Assembly (NCBI GenBank): GCA_964628385.1
Contig: CAZVOD010000008.1
Location: 38,321-102,320, forward strand
Source of the DNA: JANQPA01 sp964628385
GTDB lineage: Bacteria > Bacteroidota > Bacteroidia > Chitinophagales > Saprospiraceae
Length of the DNA stretch: 64,000 bases
Reading direction: 5' to 3'
Shown here: positions 27,160 to 37,010 of the stretch, piece after piece
How positions within the stretch are numbered: the stretch's first letter is position 1
Layout of the letters: every line of letters starts with the position of its first letter
Made by a program: the position numbers and the translations under genes
Notes under the pieces: generated by a model
Database searches by the model: none
What the model was told of the DNA's origin: nothing
The model's input: only the letters and a program-made list of their open reading frames with translations

Positions 27160-28002
27160 TAATTGATAAGCTACTGCATTTTTCCAGTAATCCCAGTTGT
27201 GTTCTCCCGCACGGATGATATAGTCATGTGGAACTCCTTTCTTTAGTAGTGCTCTATGAGTGGCCTGATTCACTTCCAGAAAGAAATCATCTGTGCCGCA
27301 ATCTATAATTAGGGGAATGGGGTTACTGGAAAAAGAGTCTATATAATTGATGACGCTATTACTGGCCCAGCGGTTAGGATATTCCTCAATGGATCCCAGC
27401 CGGTCGGCAATATTCCAGTCGTTAGGATAAGGGCGTAAATCCAGGCCACCGCTCATTGAGCCGGCAGCTCCGTATAATGCTGGATTTCTGGCCGCCAGAT
27501 ACAACGCACCGTGTCCACCCATACTCAACCCACTAATGGCACGACCTTCACTTTTGGCAATAGTTCTGTATGTGCTATCTACTACTTGGAGTAGCTCCTT
27601 TGTTACATGTGTTTCATACAAAGATGAGGAATCAACCGGACTGTCCATGTACCAGCTATTCTGGCCTCCGTTGGGAAAGACCAGGATCATCTGGTATTGC
27701 TCAGCGTATTGTTTGAGCTCTGGTACATTGTCTAACCAGTTCTTATGATCACCGTATGCCCCGTGAAGAAGATAAGTGACCGGATAATTTTCTTCCGGAA
27801 AATTAAAATAGGATTCTGGTAAAAACACCAGGGCTTCGATTGTCTTGCCCATAGCCGTGCTGCCTATACGCAAAGTGTCAGTGCGAGCAGCCTGATAGGT
27901 TGTAGCCTTTCCCGTTTTGTCAGCGGTGTTTTGACAGGCGGATAAAAAAAGTAAATTCCAAATAAGAAGGTAGCACAAGATATTAGCCAGGTGATTATTC
28001 AT
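27133..28002 (-). CDS. Esterase D/FrmB-like alpha/beta hydrolase, lipoprotein
   Basis: A 289-aa protein. The start is the ATG at 28000-28002 because a lipoprotein signal follows directly (hydrophobic stretch ending LFLSAC, lipobox Cys at about residue 22). The open frame continues 24 codons upstream but that part overlaps the MBOAT gene end region poorly. Motifs are YLLHGAYGDHKNW (oxyanion region), GLSMGGHGALYLA (Ser nucleophile), an Asp in DCGTDDFF and the catalytic His in GEHNWDYW. The family hydrolyses esters, including acetyl esters on polysaccharide side chains. It lies 11 bp downstream of the MBOAT gene, so it may be co-transcribed and act on the same acylated product. Confidence 0.85.
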   Translation of the reverse strand: MNNHLANILCYLLIWNLLFLSACQNTADKTGKATTYQAARTDTLRIGSTAMGKTIEALVFLPESYFNFPEENYPVTYLLHGAYGDHKNWLDNVPELKQYAEQYQMILVFPNGGQNSWYMDSPVDSSSLYETHVTKELLQVVDSTYRTIAKSEGRAISGLSMGGHGALYLAARNPALYGAAGSMSGGLDLRPYPNDWNIADRLGSIEEYPNRWASNSVINYIDSFSSNPIPLIIDCGTDDFFLEVNQATHRALLKKGVPHDYIIRAGEHNWDYWKNAVAYQLLFFDHFFD

Positions 28003-28013
28003 AGCTATCTTTC

Positions 28014-29732
28014 TTAAAACTGAAAATAAATAAAGGGTACAACATCTGAACTGGCTGTCTGTATGACCAGCCATACTACGAAAGCCAGCGAAAATGCTTT
28101 AGCTATTGCCGGTGATTGGGTATAAAGCTCCTGAATTCTTTGATGCCAGGGAATAGGTAACCAGTGCAGGATCATACCCAGTAGCATTAATCCAAAAACG
28201 CCGGGATAACTCATCAGCACCTGTCCAATGATGGTCCAGTCAAACTGGCTGAGTAGTTGTGTAAAATAAGCTTTGACCGTGACGAGGGGTGGGTTGGGGT
28301 TATTAAGCGCACCTGCCCTGAAGAAAATCCAGCAAAAGATGACAAAGTGGAATGTCAAAATAATACTACATAGCTTCTTAAAGGAATTTCCAGTTTCATT
28401 TTCCCTAAATCCAAAAACCTCATCCATAGCTACGGTAAATGCATAGAAAATAATCCAGATCAGGCTGGACAGGATAATACCATAAGAAAGCGCTAAACGA
28501 TCCGGGTCTTCTGCCGGAAGTAGGAAATAAACCCCGGCAAGGCCTCCGGCGTGTACCAACATAAAAACGATGAACGACCGTCCGGCTGCACTTTTTACGT
28601 TTAGAGATTTGGCGAGCAGGCGATCTATAGCGAGGAAAAAGCCATGAAGTGCTCCCCAAAAGATGAAGACCCAACTGGCACCATGCCAAAGCCCTCCCAG
28701 TAACATGGTGATCATAAGGTTAAAATAGGTACGTAATTTCCCTTTGCGATTGCCCCCCAAAGAGATATAAAGGTAATCTCTTAGCCAGGAGGATAGTGAA
28801 ATATGCCATCTACGCCAAAACTCCTGAAGGGAACGAGACTGATAAGGAAAACGAAAATTTTCGGGCAGTCTAAAACCCAATAACAGGGCTAGTCCAATGG
28901 CCATATCAGAGTATCCGGAAAAGTCACAATAAATTTGTATAGCATATCCATAACCGGCCATAAGGTTTTCAAAACCAGAGTAGAGTGCCGGATTATCAAA
29001 AATTCGATCTACAAAATTTATACTGATATAATCAGAAATGATAGCTTTTTTAAATAAACCACTAATAATCAGTGCAAACCCTCTGCCCATTTGTTCCCGG
29101 CTAAGGCTGAGCTTGAGGTCCATCTGAGGAAGAAAGTCAGCAGCCCGCACAATGGGGCCGGCTACTAGCTGGGGGAAAAAACTCACGAAAAAGGCAAATT
29201 CCGAAAGAGCATTCCAAAAACTTTTATTATCAACGATCTTTTCTGTAATCGGCACGAGCTGACCTCTGTAAATGTCAATACTATAGCTCATAGTCTGGAA
29301 GGTGAAAAAAGATATACCCACTGGCAGGAAAATGCTTAACGCAGGCAGCTGAGTAGCGGTAATGGTATTATAAACATCGATAAAAAAGTTGGTATATTTA
29401 AAATAGGCCAACATACCTAAGTTGGCCAGAATACTCAAAAAAAGATACCAGCGCCTCCAGCCTTTATGGCTAGCATGATAAATGTAGTGGCCCAGAATAA
29501 AGTCCACTAGTGTAGATAGAATTAATAATAAAAAATAAAATCCACTAGAGTTATAGTAAAAATAGAGGGAAAAACAGACGGTGTAAACGATCCGCAAAGC
29601 TTTTTGTCTGCTGAGGCTAATGTATAGAAGATAAAATAAAGAAAAGAGTATAAAAAAAGAAAAGCTGTTGAACAGTAAAGGCCGCTCAGGGTCATAGACG
29701 AGGAGTTCAAAAACAGCATTCCAATTTATCAT
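28014..29732 (-). CDS. MBOAT-family membrane O-acyltransferase
   Basis: A 572-aa polytopic membrane protein, read from the ATG at 29730-29732 (MINWNAVFELL). It has about 11-12 membrane helices. Signature segments are FLPVGISFFTFQTMSYSIDIYRG, the FFPQLVAGPIVRA loop, FSGYSDMAIGLALLLGF, REFWRRWH-type sequence (LQEFWRRWHISLSSWLRDYLYI) and the catalytic His in LGGLWHGASWVFIFWG. These match the AlgI/PatA/DltB-like branch, which moves acyl groups across the membrane for O-acetylation of extracellular glycans. It precedes an esterase and follows two SGNH genes, all on the minus strand. Confidence 0.93.
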   Translation of the reverse strand: MINWNAVFELLVYDPERPLLFNSFSFFILFSLFYLLYISLSRQKALRIVYTVCFSLYFYYNSSGFYFLLLILSTLVDFILGHYIYHASHKGWRRWYLFLSILANLGMLAYFKYTNFFIDVYNTITATQLPALSIFLPVGISFFTFQTMSYSIDIYRGQLVPITEKIVDNKSFWNALSEFAFFVSFFPQLVAGPIVRAADFLPQMDLKLSLSREQMGRGFALIISGLFKKAIISDYISINFVDRIFDNPALYSGFENLMAGYGYAIQIYCDFSGYSDMAIGLALLLGFRLPENFRFPYQSRSLQEFWRRWHISLSSWLRDYLYISLGGNRKGKLRTYFNLMITMLLGGLWHGASWVFIFWGALHGFFLAIDRLLAKSLNVKSAAGRSFIVFMLVHAGGLAGVYFLLPAEDPDRLALSYGIILSSLIWIIFYAFTVAMDEVFGFRENETGNSFKKLCSIILTFHFVIFCWIFFRAGALNNPNPPLVTVKAYFTQLLSQFDWTIIGQVLMSYPGVFGLMLLGMILHWLPIPWHQRIQELYTQSPAIAKAFSLAFVVWLVIQTASSDVVPFIYFQF

Positions 29733-29867
29733 AATTTCATCCCTGGTATGGGATTGATTAATAAGTATTAGCGATCTCAAAGCTCTGGCAACGAATATAC
29801 TATTAATGCTGTGATTTTACCCCTTTATAATGATTCTATTTCACAATCTGTTGTAGGATAGATGAAA

Positions 29868-29935
29868 AGACTTGTCTCGCAAGTATTAAAATAGGTTATT
29901 TTTTTACCACTATTCTACTCCTTCAAAACAAGTCT
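29868..29935. repeat. Inverted pair of the dispersed intergenic motif
   Basis: AGACTTGTCTCGCAAGTATTA (first 20 bases at 29868-29887) and CTTCAAAACAAGTCT (29921-29935) face each other. The outer 8 bases (AGACTTGT/ACAAGTCT) are perfectly complementary, so a stem-loop of 68 bases can form. The right arm overlaps the stop codon of the SGNH gene ending at 29934. Confidence 0.5.
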
Positions 29936-31196
29936 ATTGATCAAACCTTGTAAAGCTATTTTGAATAGCATTGAATAGCATCTCGGCCTGCTGCTCATAG
30001 CCTTCGCGGGTAAAGTGGATATAGTCTTTAAAGCCCAGGCCTGATTCTACCCATTGTTTCATGCTGCCATGGCCGCCCATAATATTGTAAAGGTCCCAGT
30101 AAGCACAGCCATTACTCTGGGCCAGATCAACCAGGATAGCTCTTGCAGGCTGGCCGTTTTTATTTTCATATTTACTTTTTATGTACGCATCCGGCAGGGT
30201 AGTGATCAGAATAGCTGCGTCGGGCATTTCTTTTCTTAGTTTTTCTACCAGTCGGCTGGCTTCTGATTCAAAAGAAGACGCCGAGAATTTACTCAATAAA
30301 GCTTCGTTAGTACCCAGCGAAATGATGATAAGATCAGGCCCCAGGGCCTGTAGCTGTGGCATTAAATATTCACATCTGTTAAAATGATAATAAGTGGTGC
30401 CATTTACTCCCATCATATTATAGAGGATGCCACGCTCTGAAGACTTTTCCAGTAACATTCCGTGAATGGTCATATATTTTTGATCAGTAGACGCTCTGGA
30501 GCCCAGGAGTGAAAAATCGGAAACGGGACTTTCCAACTGAAAACTGCTATAAAGAGCCTGACGCGTAGCCGGAATATCTTCTTCTGCTGTTCTAATTTTC
30601 AGGCTAAACAGGTGATCAGAATCAGGGTGAAAAATGGTGATCCTGTCAAATTGCTCAAGCTTTTCATAGCGCTCTTTCATATAGTGGTCAATATTAAAAG
30701 GCTGATAAGTCCTTATACTCATACCGCTAATGCCAATACTTGGACCGGATTTCTTAAAAACACTTCTTTTATTTTCCCATTTATTAGCACTTTTTGATTT
30801 TGAATCAATAGGACTGTGTGTGCCCGCTTGTTGATAAGGAAATACAAGCCCCCTGCCTGCATTGCCAAAAGATTCCTGGAATAAAAACCTGAGTTTTCCC
30901 GGAAAGAAATCGGCTTGTATGTGCGAGTCACCAATGTGGGCAATACGCACTTGTTGAAGCTTTTGATTTTGCAGTAATTTAAGTTTTTGGAAAAAAGACG
31001 CCAATCGTTGTTCTTCCCTGATTTCGTTCAGCCCATAATTGATGAAGTCAAATTTACTGGTATCTTCTGCCGGCGCTTGTCGGGATGCTAGCCCAGGAGA
31101 GGCCATCACCTTATCCAATGACTTCTTATGCTGAATTGTATGTTGGGAAACTGTAAAGAGTGTACTCAATATTAAATAGAGCAGCGTTTGTATCAT
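29934..31196 (-). CDS. SGNH/GDSL-type hydrolase (extracytoplasmic, glycan acylation cluster)
   Basis: A 420-aa protein with an N-terminal hydrophobic segment (IQTLLYLILSTLFTV). The SGNH blocks are in order: block I IAHIGDSHIQADFF (nucleophile Ser near residue 92), a Gly block in MMGVNGTTYYHF, block III SLGTNEALL (Asn) and block V FKDYIHFTREGY (Asp and His). Family members either transfer acetyl groups to, or remove them from, extracellular glycans; PatB-type proteins pair with MBOAT transporters. It sits between the second SGNH gene and the MBOAT gene on the same strand, so the three likely act together. Confidence 0.87.
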   Translation of the reverse strand: MIQTLLYLILSTLFTVSQHTIQHKKSLDKVMASPGLASRQAPAEDTSKFDFINYGLNEIREEQRLASFFQKLKLLQNQKLQQVRIAHIGDSHIQADFFPGKLRFLFQESFGNAGRGLVFPYQQAGTHSPIDSKSKSANKWENKRSVFKKSGPSIGISGMSIRTYQPFNIDHYMKERYEKLEQFDRITIFHPDSDHLFSLKIRTAEEDIPATRQALYSSFQLESPVSDFSLLGSRASTDQKYMTIHGMLLEKSSERGILYNMMGVNGTTYYHFNRCEYLMPQLQALGPDLIIISLGTNEALLSKFSASSFESEASRLVEKLRKEMPDAAILITTLPDAYIKSKYENKNGQPARAILVDLAQSNGCAYWDLYNIMGGHGSMKQWVESGLGFKDYIHFTREGYEQQAEMLFNAIQNSFTRFDQ

Positions 31197-31244
31197 AGTA
31201 TGTTCATTTTTGGGATAAAATCTAATAACTGCTTACGATTTTTT

Positions 31245-32717
31245 TTAATTAACGTTGTATCCGGCCAGTAAAAAATCCAATACTAGCTTACCGGCCACTT
31301 CTGCTCCTCTGAAATTGAAATGGGTGTAATCGTAATTAGCAAGCTTTGGCCGTTTTTTTCTTACCCATTCTATCATAGATCCTTCACCACCCATAGCCAC
31401 ATAAAGACTAAAAAAGGCAATTTCATTTTTTTCTGCCACTCTTTGTAATGCCTGATTGACCAGCGGAACACTGGGGTCTGTCCTCATGCGGCCTCCAAGT
31501 TTCATCGCTTTATCGGGAGGCCCTATTAACAATATAGACACGCCCGGGAATGACTTTTTAAAGTGCCGGATTACTGAACTCATATCTCTTTCGTACCAGG
31601 AATAATCTCTGATTTTAGGGTTGGTGACGTTCAAACCAAACTGTAAAATGATCAAATCGTAGTTCATATAATATTGGAAATCCTGTAAAACTGCCGAACT
31701 AATATATTTCAGTCCCGGCCCCAGATTACCTCTCGATGAAAAATTATCAACAACTACGCCTGTTTTGCTTTCTAAAGAAACGCCATAAAGTGGTACGCTA
31801 GAAGGAATCTGAAAATTCAGGATCAATTTCTGACAGGCCGAGTCTATCAGCTCTAATTCATTAACCAAAGCCTTATATTTCAGCTTTTTAGTTATTTGAC
31901 GCTCTTCGGTGTTAATAGTCACCTGCCCTACGATTTTATTGTATGCTGTAGTATCATTGTAATTGGGAGTGCCGTAGAATAGCCGTGCACTGCTTATTTT
32001 ACTGACTCCGGGATTCATATTTACGGGGCGGTAAGAAACCCAGTAAGACCGATCGGGCGTATTAACAATAATAGAATCTCTGCCAGTGCTGTCTACCTGA
32101 ATGGTATCCACTGTTACTTGGGCATAGGAAAGAAAATATTCGCCCGAAATGCCCCGGCGCTTGCCCATAGAATTCGATTTGCCAATATAGCAGTGGTACC
32201 AGTTGTTCGAAAAGCGATGCCGGACAGTCCTGCGAAATCCATTGGTCTTGGAAGTGATAGGTACAAAACCAACGCCATTGCCGCCAAATCTTCTTTGCAG
32301 GCTATCTCTCACTGTAGCGCTTATAAGATCACCTTCAATGGAAGAATCTCCAAAATAGCCAATACGGACTTGCCCGGAGCCGGTGGAGAGTTTTTGGTAA
32401 AAAGGGGTTAGGTGTTCCAGGCCGGTGTAGTCAGTCATTTTAATATCCCCGATGTCGTAATTATAAACCTCCTGCGCATGAATTGTACTGTCTAATTTTA
32501 CAGATACGACCGTGGAGTCATCTAGTTTTACAGAGTCAGTCGTTGGTAATTGCTGCCACTGTTGTGTGGTATCCGTTGTCAAAAACCGATCAAGAGAATA
32601 TGTTTTGAATTGATTCTGCAAGAATGGTACCCTGGAATGGAGTAGGGGATAAGCTAATAGGAAACCTCCAGCCACCACTATTATGAAAAAAGCTCTCAAA
32701 AAATAATTATTCAACAT
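31245..32717 (-). CDS. Membrane-anchored SGNH-like hydrolase/acetyltransferase
   Basis: A 490-aa protein with a single N-terminal membrane helix (FFIIVVAGGFLLAYPLL) and the rest probably periplasmic. SGNH blocks: IGYFGDSSIEGDLIS (Ser), a central block with Gly in VVDNFSSRGNLG, LQFGLNVTNP (Asn), and NYDYTHFNFRGAEVAG near the end (Asp and His). It is related in design to the neighbouring SGNH protein but clearly diverged and longer, with a beta-rich insert between the first two blocks. It starts the four-gene minus-strand group SGNH-SGNH-MBOAT-esterase. An O-acyl transfer role on an extracellular glycan or peptidoglycan is inferred from context. Confidence 0.82.
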   Translation of the reverse strand: MLNNYFLRAFFIIVVAGGFLLAYPLLHSRVPFLQNQFKTYSLDRFLTTDTTQQWQQLPTTDSVKLDDSTVVSVKLDSTIHAQEVYNYDIGDIKMTDYTGLEHLTPFYQKLSTGSGQVRIGYFGDSSIEGDLISATVRDSLQRRFGGNGVGFVPITSKTNGFRRTVRHRFSNNWYHCYIGKSNSMGKRRGISGEYFLSYAQVTVDTIQVDSTGRDSIIVNTPDRSYWVSYRPVNMNPGVSKISSARLFYGTPNYNDTTAYNKIVGQVTINTEERQITKKLKYKALVNELELIDSACQKLILNFQIPSSVPLYGVSLESKTGVVVDNFSSRGNLGPGLKYISSAVLQDFQYYMNYDLIILQFGLNVTNPKIRDYSWYERDMSSVIRHFKKSFPGVSILLIGPPDKAMKLGGRMRTDPSVPLVNQALQRVAEKNEIAFFSLYVAMGGEGSMIEWVRKKRPKLANYDYTHFNFRGAEVAGKLVLDFLLAGYNVN

Positions 32718-32820
32718 AGGAGGAGTAGATTAAAATTCACCTTCGAAGATATGTCCTAATTTTCAGTGTAGCCTCATATTGTGATTTTTATTTGAAATAG
32801 AAAATAGTCCGGAAGTCAAA

Positions 32821-32864
32821 AAAAAGCTCCCCCTTCTGGCGAAAGCCGGAAGGGGGAGCTTTTT
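32821..32864. terminator. Strong bidirectional terminator after ilvN
   Basis: A 20-bp stem (AAAAAGCTCCCCCTTCTGGC against GCCGGAAGGGGGAGCTTTTT, one T-G mismatch) with loop GAAA. It has an A run on the left and a T run on the right, so it works in both directions. It ends leftward ilv transcription 21 bp past the ilvN stop. Confidence 0.93.
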
Positions 32865-32884
32865 TACTTCACCTTTCAACGAGA

Positions 32885-33427
32885 TTAATCTTCTTTATCC
32901 ATTTCCATTTCGATTGAATTGAGGTAAGTGTTCAATCTTTCCATGGGTCTGACGATAGCTACGCGGCCAGAGCGTACAAATTCGAATACACCGCCTAATT
33001 TTTCCAGTTCCATCAGAAATGCTTCTGTTTCGTGTTGATGGCCTGTTTTTTCAATAACGATATATTCGGGTTCTATTTCCAGTACGCGAGCGTTGTGCTG
33101 TCGGATGAGCATTTCTACCCGGTTGCTATTGGAGAAAACACGAGTAGGCACTTTATAGAGTGCAATTTCTTGATAGACAACTTCATCGATATCATAGTGA
33201 AAAGCTTTAATTACATCAACTTGTTTTTCTATTTGTGTGACCAGCTTCTGCACATCGTCTTCAGAGATATTGACAACGATGGTGAATCGATAGATATCAG
33301 GTTTGGAAGATTGTGAAGTCGTTAAGCTTTGTATATTGATATGTCTACGGGTAAAAACTGAGACTACTCTGGAGAGCATACCGGTTTTATTTTCCGTAAA
33401 GACAGTAATGGTATATTCTCTATCCAT
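32885..33427 (-). CDS. ilvN: Acetolactate synthase small (regulatory) subunit
   Basis: A 180-aa protein. The N-terminal ACT domain (about 1-75) starts YTITVFTENKTGMLSRV, with the HINIQSLT segment typical of IlvN/IlvH, the site that senses valine. A second ACT-like domain follows (about 85-165). It binds the catalytic IlvB subunit, raises its activity and gives end-product inhibition. It starts 6 bp after ilvB and is followed by the strong terminator, so it closes the operon ilvD-ilvB-ilvN. Confidence 0.94.
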   Translation of the reverse strand: MDREYTITVFTENKTGMLSRVVSVFTRRHINIQSLTTSQSSKPDIYRFTIVVNISEDDVQKLVTQIEKQVDVIKAFHYDIDEVVYQEIALYKVPTRVFSNSNRVEMLIRQHNARVLEIEPEYIVIEKTGHQHETEAFLMELEKLGGVFEFVRSGRVAIVRPMERLNTYLNSIEMEMDKED

Positions 33428-33433
33428 GGTGAT

Positions 33434-35185
33434 TTACTTTTGTGGTTTTTCCAAAACAATTTCATCAACCGCATATCCTGAGGGAACCATTGGAAAGATA
33501 TTTTCTTCTTTTTCCACCAAAACGTGCAATAAGAATGGGCCTTCGTGAGCCAGCATTTCTGCGATTCCAGTTTTGAGCTCAGACGCGTGGCTTATTTTTT
33601 TGCCCGGCACGCCGAAGCCTTCTGCTATCTTAAGGAAGTCGGGGTTTTGTAGCTCTACAGATGAATAGCGACGATCGAAGAAGAGCTGCTGCCATTGCCG
33701 AACCATTCCGAGGTAGGTATTGTCTAGCACTACAATCTTTACACCTACATTCCACTGGGAGCACATGCCCAATTCTTGTATGGTCATTTGAAAGCCACCA
33801 TCGCCGATAAAAGCCACCACTTCGCGATTGGGGCGGGCTAGTTTGGCACCAAAAGCAGAGGGTAAGCCAAACCCCATAGTACCGGCACCACCGGATGAAA
33901 CCCACTGGTTGGTATTGTTGTAGCGATAATACCTGGCAGCTACCATTTGATGTTGCCCTACATCAGTGGCAACGATAGCCTGCCCATTAGTTTGATCGGA
34001 TACCTCTTTGACGGCCATACCCATTTTGATCTGACCTTTGGCATTAGGAGTCATATCCTTGGAGATGACCTTATCGTATTCAATGGCATCCATTTCTTTG
34101 AAACGGGCAATCCACTCCGGGTAAGATTTCTCATAAACTAATGGAGTGAGGGCTTCCAGCGCCAGCCTGGCATCGGAAAGTATCGGAACGTGAGCCTGTA
34201 CATTTTTATTAATTTCGGAAGGATCAATCTCTATATGGACGACTTTGGCTTGTTTCGCATATTTAGAAAGGTTGCCCGTAACGCGATCGTCAAAGCGCAT
34301 TCCAATAGCAATGAGTACATCGCAGCGGTTTTGCATAACGTTTGGGGCATAGTTGCCATGCATCCCCAGCATACCCATATGTAGAGGATGATCAGAAGGG
34401 ATGGAGGAAAGACCATGGATGGTACAGGCCAGAGGAATTCCCGATTTTTCTACAAAACGCTTAAAAGCATCCTGTGCATGGGCAATTTGTATACCGTGGC
34501 CAGCAAGAATCAAAGGTTGCTGAGCATCATTGATCAGTTGTGCTGCTGCCCGGATGGCATCTTTGTCCGGCCTGGGCAATGGATTATAGGACCTTACTTT
34601 GGGTTTAGGCCGATAGACAAAGTCCAGCTCTTCTATTTGAGCATTTTTACAAATATCAATAACTACCGGGCCGGGGCGGCCTGAGTTGGCGATATAAAAA
34701 GCTTTGGCAAAAACTTCAGGAATTTCGCCGGCTTCAGTAACCTGATAGTTCCACTTAGTGACGGGCATGGTACAATTGATCACATCCGTTTCCTGAAATG
34801 CATCAGAGCCCAGGAGATGACGGAATACCTGGCCTGTAATACACACCAAAGGAGTAGAATCAAGTAAGGCATCCGCCAGGCCGGTAAGCAAGTTCATGGC
34901 TCCGGGGCCCGAGGTTGTCATACAAACGCCTGTTTTTCTGGTTACGCGAGCATATCCCTGTGCGGCGTGGATAGCTCCTTGTTCATGCCTGGGTAAAATA
35001 TGCTGTAGGCGGTCTGTGTAATAATACAAAGCATCATAGACCGGCATAATAGCCCCTCCAGGGTATCCAAAAATAGTATCTATCTGCTCGGCAAGCAAAC
35101 ACTTTAATACAGCTTCTGCACCGCTGATTCTTTCTGTTGGAGTTGGAGCCGTTGCCACTGGGGCCTGTTCAAATTTCTTTGTCAT
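33434..35185 (-). CDS. ilvB: Acetolactate synthase large (catalytic) subunit
   Basis: A 583-aa thiamine-diphosphate enzyme. It condenses two pyruvates to acetolactate, or pyruvate with 2-oxobutyrate, in valine, leucine and isoleucine synthesis. Visible motifs are IFGYPGGAIMPVYDAL, the catalytic Glu in PRHEQGAIHAAQGYAR, TSGPGAMNLLTGLADAL, and the ThDP/Mg motif from GDGGFQMTIQEL to NTYLGMVRQWQQ. The length matches the family. It sits 12 bp after ilvD and 6 bp before ilvN. Confidence 0.96.
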   Translation of the reverse strand: MTKKFEQAPVATAPTPTERISGAEAVLKCLLAEQIDTIFGYPGGAIMPVYDALYYYTDRLQHILPRHEQGAIHAAQGYARVTRKTGVCMTTSGPGAMNLLTGLADALLDSTPLVCITGQVFRHLLGSDAFQETDVINCTMPVTKWNYQVTEAGEIPEVFAKAFYIANSGRPGPVVIDICKNAQIEELDFVYRPKPKVRSYNPLPRPDKDAIRAAAQLINDAQQPLILAGHGIQIAHAQDAFKRFVEKSGIPLACTIHGLSSIPSDHPLHMGMLGMHGNYAPNVMQNRCDVLIAIGMRFDDRVTGNLSKYAKQAKVVHIEIDPSEINKNVQAHVPILSDARLALEALTPLVYEKSYPEWIARFKEMDAIEYDKVISKDMTPNAKGQIKMGMAVKEVSDQTNGQAIVATDVGQHQMVAARYYRYNNTNQWVSSGGAGTMGFGLPSAFGAKLARPNREVVAFIGDGGFQMTIQELGMCSQWNVGVKIVVLDNTYLGMVRQWQQLFFDRRYSSVELQNPDFLKIAEGFGVPGKKISHASELKTGIAEMLAHEGPFLLHVLVEKEENIFPMVPSGYAVDEIVLEKPQK

Positions 35186-35197
35186 AGCTTCAAAATT

Positions 35198-36883
35198 TTA
35201 AAATTCATCCGTCACGCATCCTTCACTGGCAGAAGAAACCGTTTTGGCATATTTTCTCAATAATCCATTTTCAACCGTAGGTTGGGGAGCCGTCCAGTCT
35301 GCTCTTCTGGCCGCCCATTCCTCTTCTGTTATTGCTGCATTGATCGTATTATTAACAGCGTCAATAGTAATTGTATCCCCATCCTTTAGAAGCGCTAAAG
35401 GCCCTCCTGCCTGTGCTTCAGGAGTGATATGCCCAACCACAAAACCATGGGTGCCCCCGGAAAAGCGCCCATCAGTAATTAGGGCAACTTCCTTGCCAAT
35501 TCCTTCCCCCATGATAAGAGAGGTAGGCTTAAGCATCTCAGGCATACCTGGTGCTCCTTTAGGACCACTATACCTAATCACAATAACATCCCCAGATTGG
35601 ATTTCCTTGTTGCTTATAGCATCATTAGCGGTTGGCTCTCCATCAAACACACGGGCTCTACCCGTAAATACTTCTCCTTCTTTTCCCGTAATCTTTGCCA
35701 CCGCACCCTGAGGCGCCAGGTTACCATAAAGAATCTGTATGTGACCCCTCGGCTTGATTGGTGCACTAATAGACTTTATGACCGATTGGCCTTCTTTTAA
35801 TGGTGGTACTTGATCCAGGTTCTTTTGTAGGCTTTTTCCTGTAACAGTCATACAGTCTCCTTTCATCATACCTTCGGTAAGTAAAACTTTCATAACGCCC
35901 GGCACCCCCCCTACCTTGTAGAGGTCTTCCATAACATATTTTCCACTCGGCTTTAAGTCTGCAAAGAAGGGCGTTTGGTCACTGATGCGCTGAAAGTCAT
36001 CAATGCCAATAGCTACTTTTGCTGACTTAGCCATTGCAATAAGATGTAAGACAGCATTCGTGGATCCCCCCAGGGCCATAATCAGGGTTATCGCATTTTC
36101 GAAAGCTTCTTTGGTAAGGATATCTCGAGGTTTGATATCCTCCACTAACAGGTGACGCAAATATTTCCCTACATTCAAACATTCTTCTCGCTTATCTTTA
36201 CTATTAGCAGGTATGGAGGAGTTGAAGGGTAGACTCATCCCCATGGCCTCTATAGCTGATGCCATAGTATTAGCCGTATACATACCTCCACAAGCACCAG
36301 GGCCTGGACAGGCATGTCTGATAACCCCCTTAAAAGTATTTTCATCGATAGAACCGGCAACTTTCTGACCCAATGCCTCAAATGCCGAAACAATATCAAG
36401 GGCTTTATTTTCGTAACAACCAGGACTGATAGTACCCCCGTACATCAGTATTGCCGGTCGGTTCAAACGAGCCAGAGCGATCATAGCTCCTGGCATATTT
36501 TTATCACAACCCACTACCGGAACTACAGCATCATACCACTGAGCACCTACTACCGTTTCTATTGAATCGGCGATAATATCCCGGGAGGGAAGAGAATAAC
36601 GCATACCCGATGTGCCCATAGACATACCATCGCTAACCCCTATAGTGTGAAAGATAAGGCCGAGTGTTCCTTCCTGTTCATTGATTCCTTCTTTGACCCA
36701 GCTGGCCAGCTGGTTGAGGTGCATATTACAGGTGTTGCCTTCCCAGCCCGTACTGGCAATACCTACCTGGGCTTTGCTAAAATCTTCATCCTTGAAGCCT
36801 ATGCCGTATAACATGGCTTGTGCGGCTGGTTGCGTATCGTCTTGAGTAATTCTTCTGCTGTATTTATTGAGATCCTGACTCAT
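35198..36883 (-). CDS. ilvD: Dihydroxy-acid dehydratase
   Basis: A 561-aa Fe-S enzyme that dehydrates 2,3-dihydroxy-isovalerate and 2,3-dihydroxy-3-methylvalerate to the 2-oxo acids. Motifs are GNTCNMHL, the cluster-binding VGCDKNMPGAMIA, CPGPGACGGMYTANTMAS, LGGSTNAVLHL, and near the C-terminus TDGRFSGGTHGFVVGH. First gene of the ilvD-ilvB-ilvN operon; ilvC, which makes its substrate, is not beside it. No leader peptide with a run of branched-chain codons was recognised upstream. Confidence 0.96.
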   Translation of the reverse strand: MSQDLNKYSRRITQDDTQPAAQAMLYGIGFKDEDFSKAQVGIASTGWEGNTCNMHLNQLASWVKEGINEQEGTLGLIFHTIGVSDGMSMGTSGMRYSLPSRDIIADSIETVVGAQWYDAVVPVVGCDKNMPGAMIALARLNRPAILMYGGTISPGCYENKALDIVSAFEALGQKVAGSIDENTFKGVIRHACPGPGACGGMYTANTMASAIEAMGMSLPFNSSIPANSKDKREECLNVGKYLRHLLVEDIKPRDILTKEAFENAITLIMALGGSTNAVLHLIAMAKSAKVAIGIDDFQRISDQTPFFADLKPSGKYVMEDLYKVGGVPGVMKVLLTEGMMKGDCMTVTGKSLQKNLDQVPPLKEGQSVIKSISAPIKPRGHIQILYGNLAPQGAVAKITGKEGEVFTGRARVFDGEPTANDAISNKEIQSGDVIVIRYSGPKGAPGMPEMLKPTSLIMGEGIGKEVALITDGRFSGGTHGFVVGHITPEAQAGGPLALLKDGDTITIDAVNNTINAAITEEEWAARRADWTAPQPTVENGLLRKYAKTVSSASEGCVTDEF

Positions 36884-37010
36884 ATTTTTACTACTGTTTA
36901 TGGGAAAAAATGCGTTGTCCAGTCGCGAAGAGTACAGTGAAAAGGAAAGCAGTCTTTGAGCCCCGTAAAATAAATCTAACGTCTACTGCTTTGCTTTCTT
37001 ATACACCGAT

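Noticed and set aside
35244..35711. 155-codon plus-strand ORF opposite ilvD
   Set aside because: It lies inside the ilvD coding region and is composed of Ser/Pro/Ile-rich shadow sequence.
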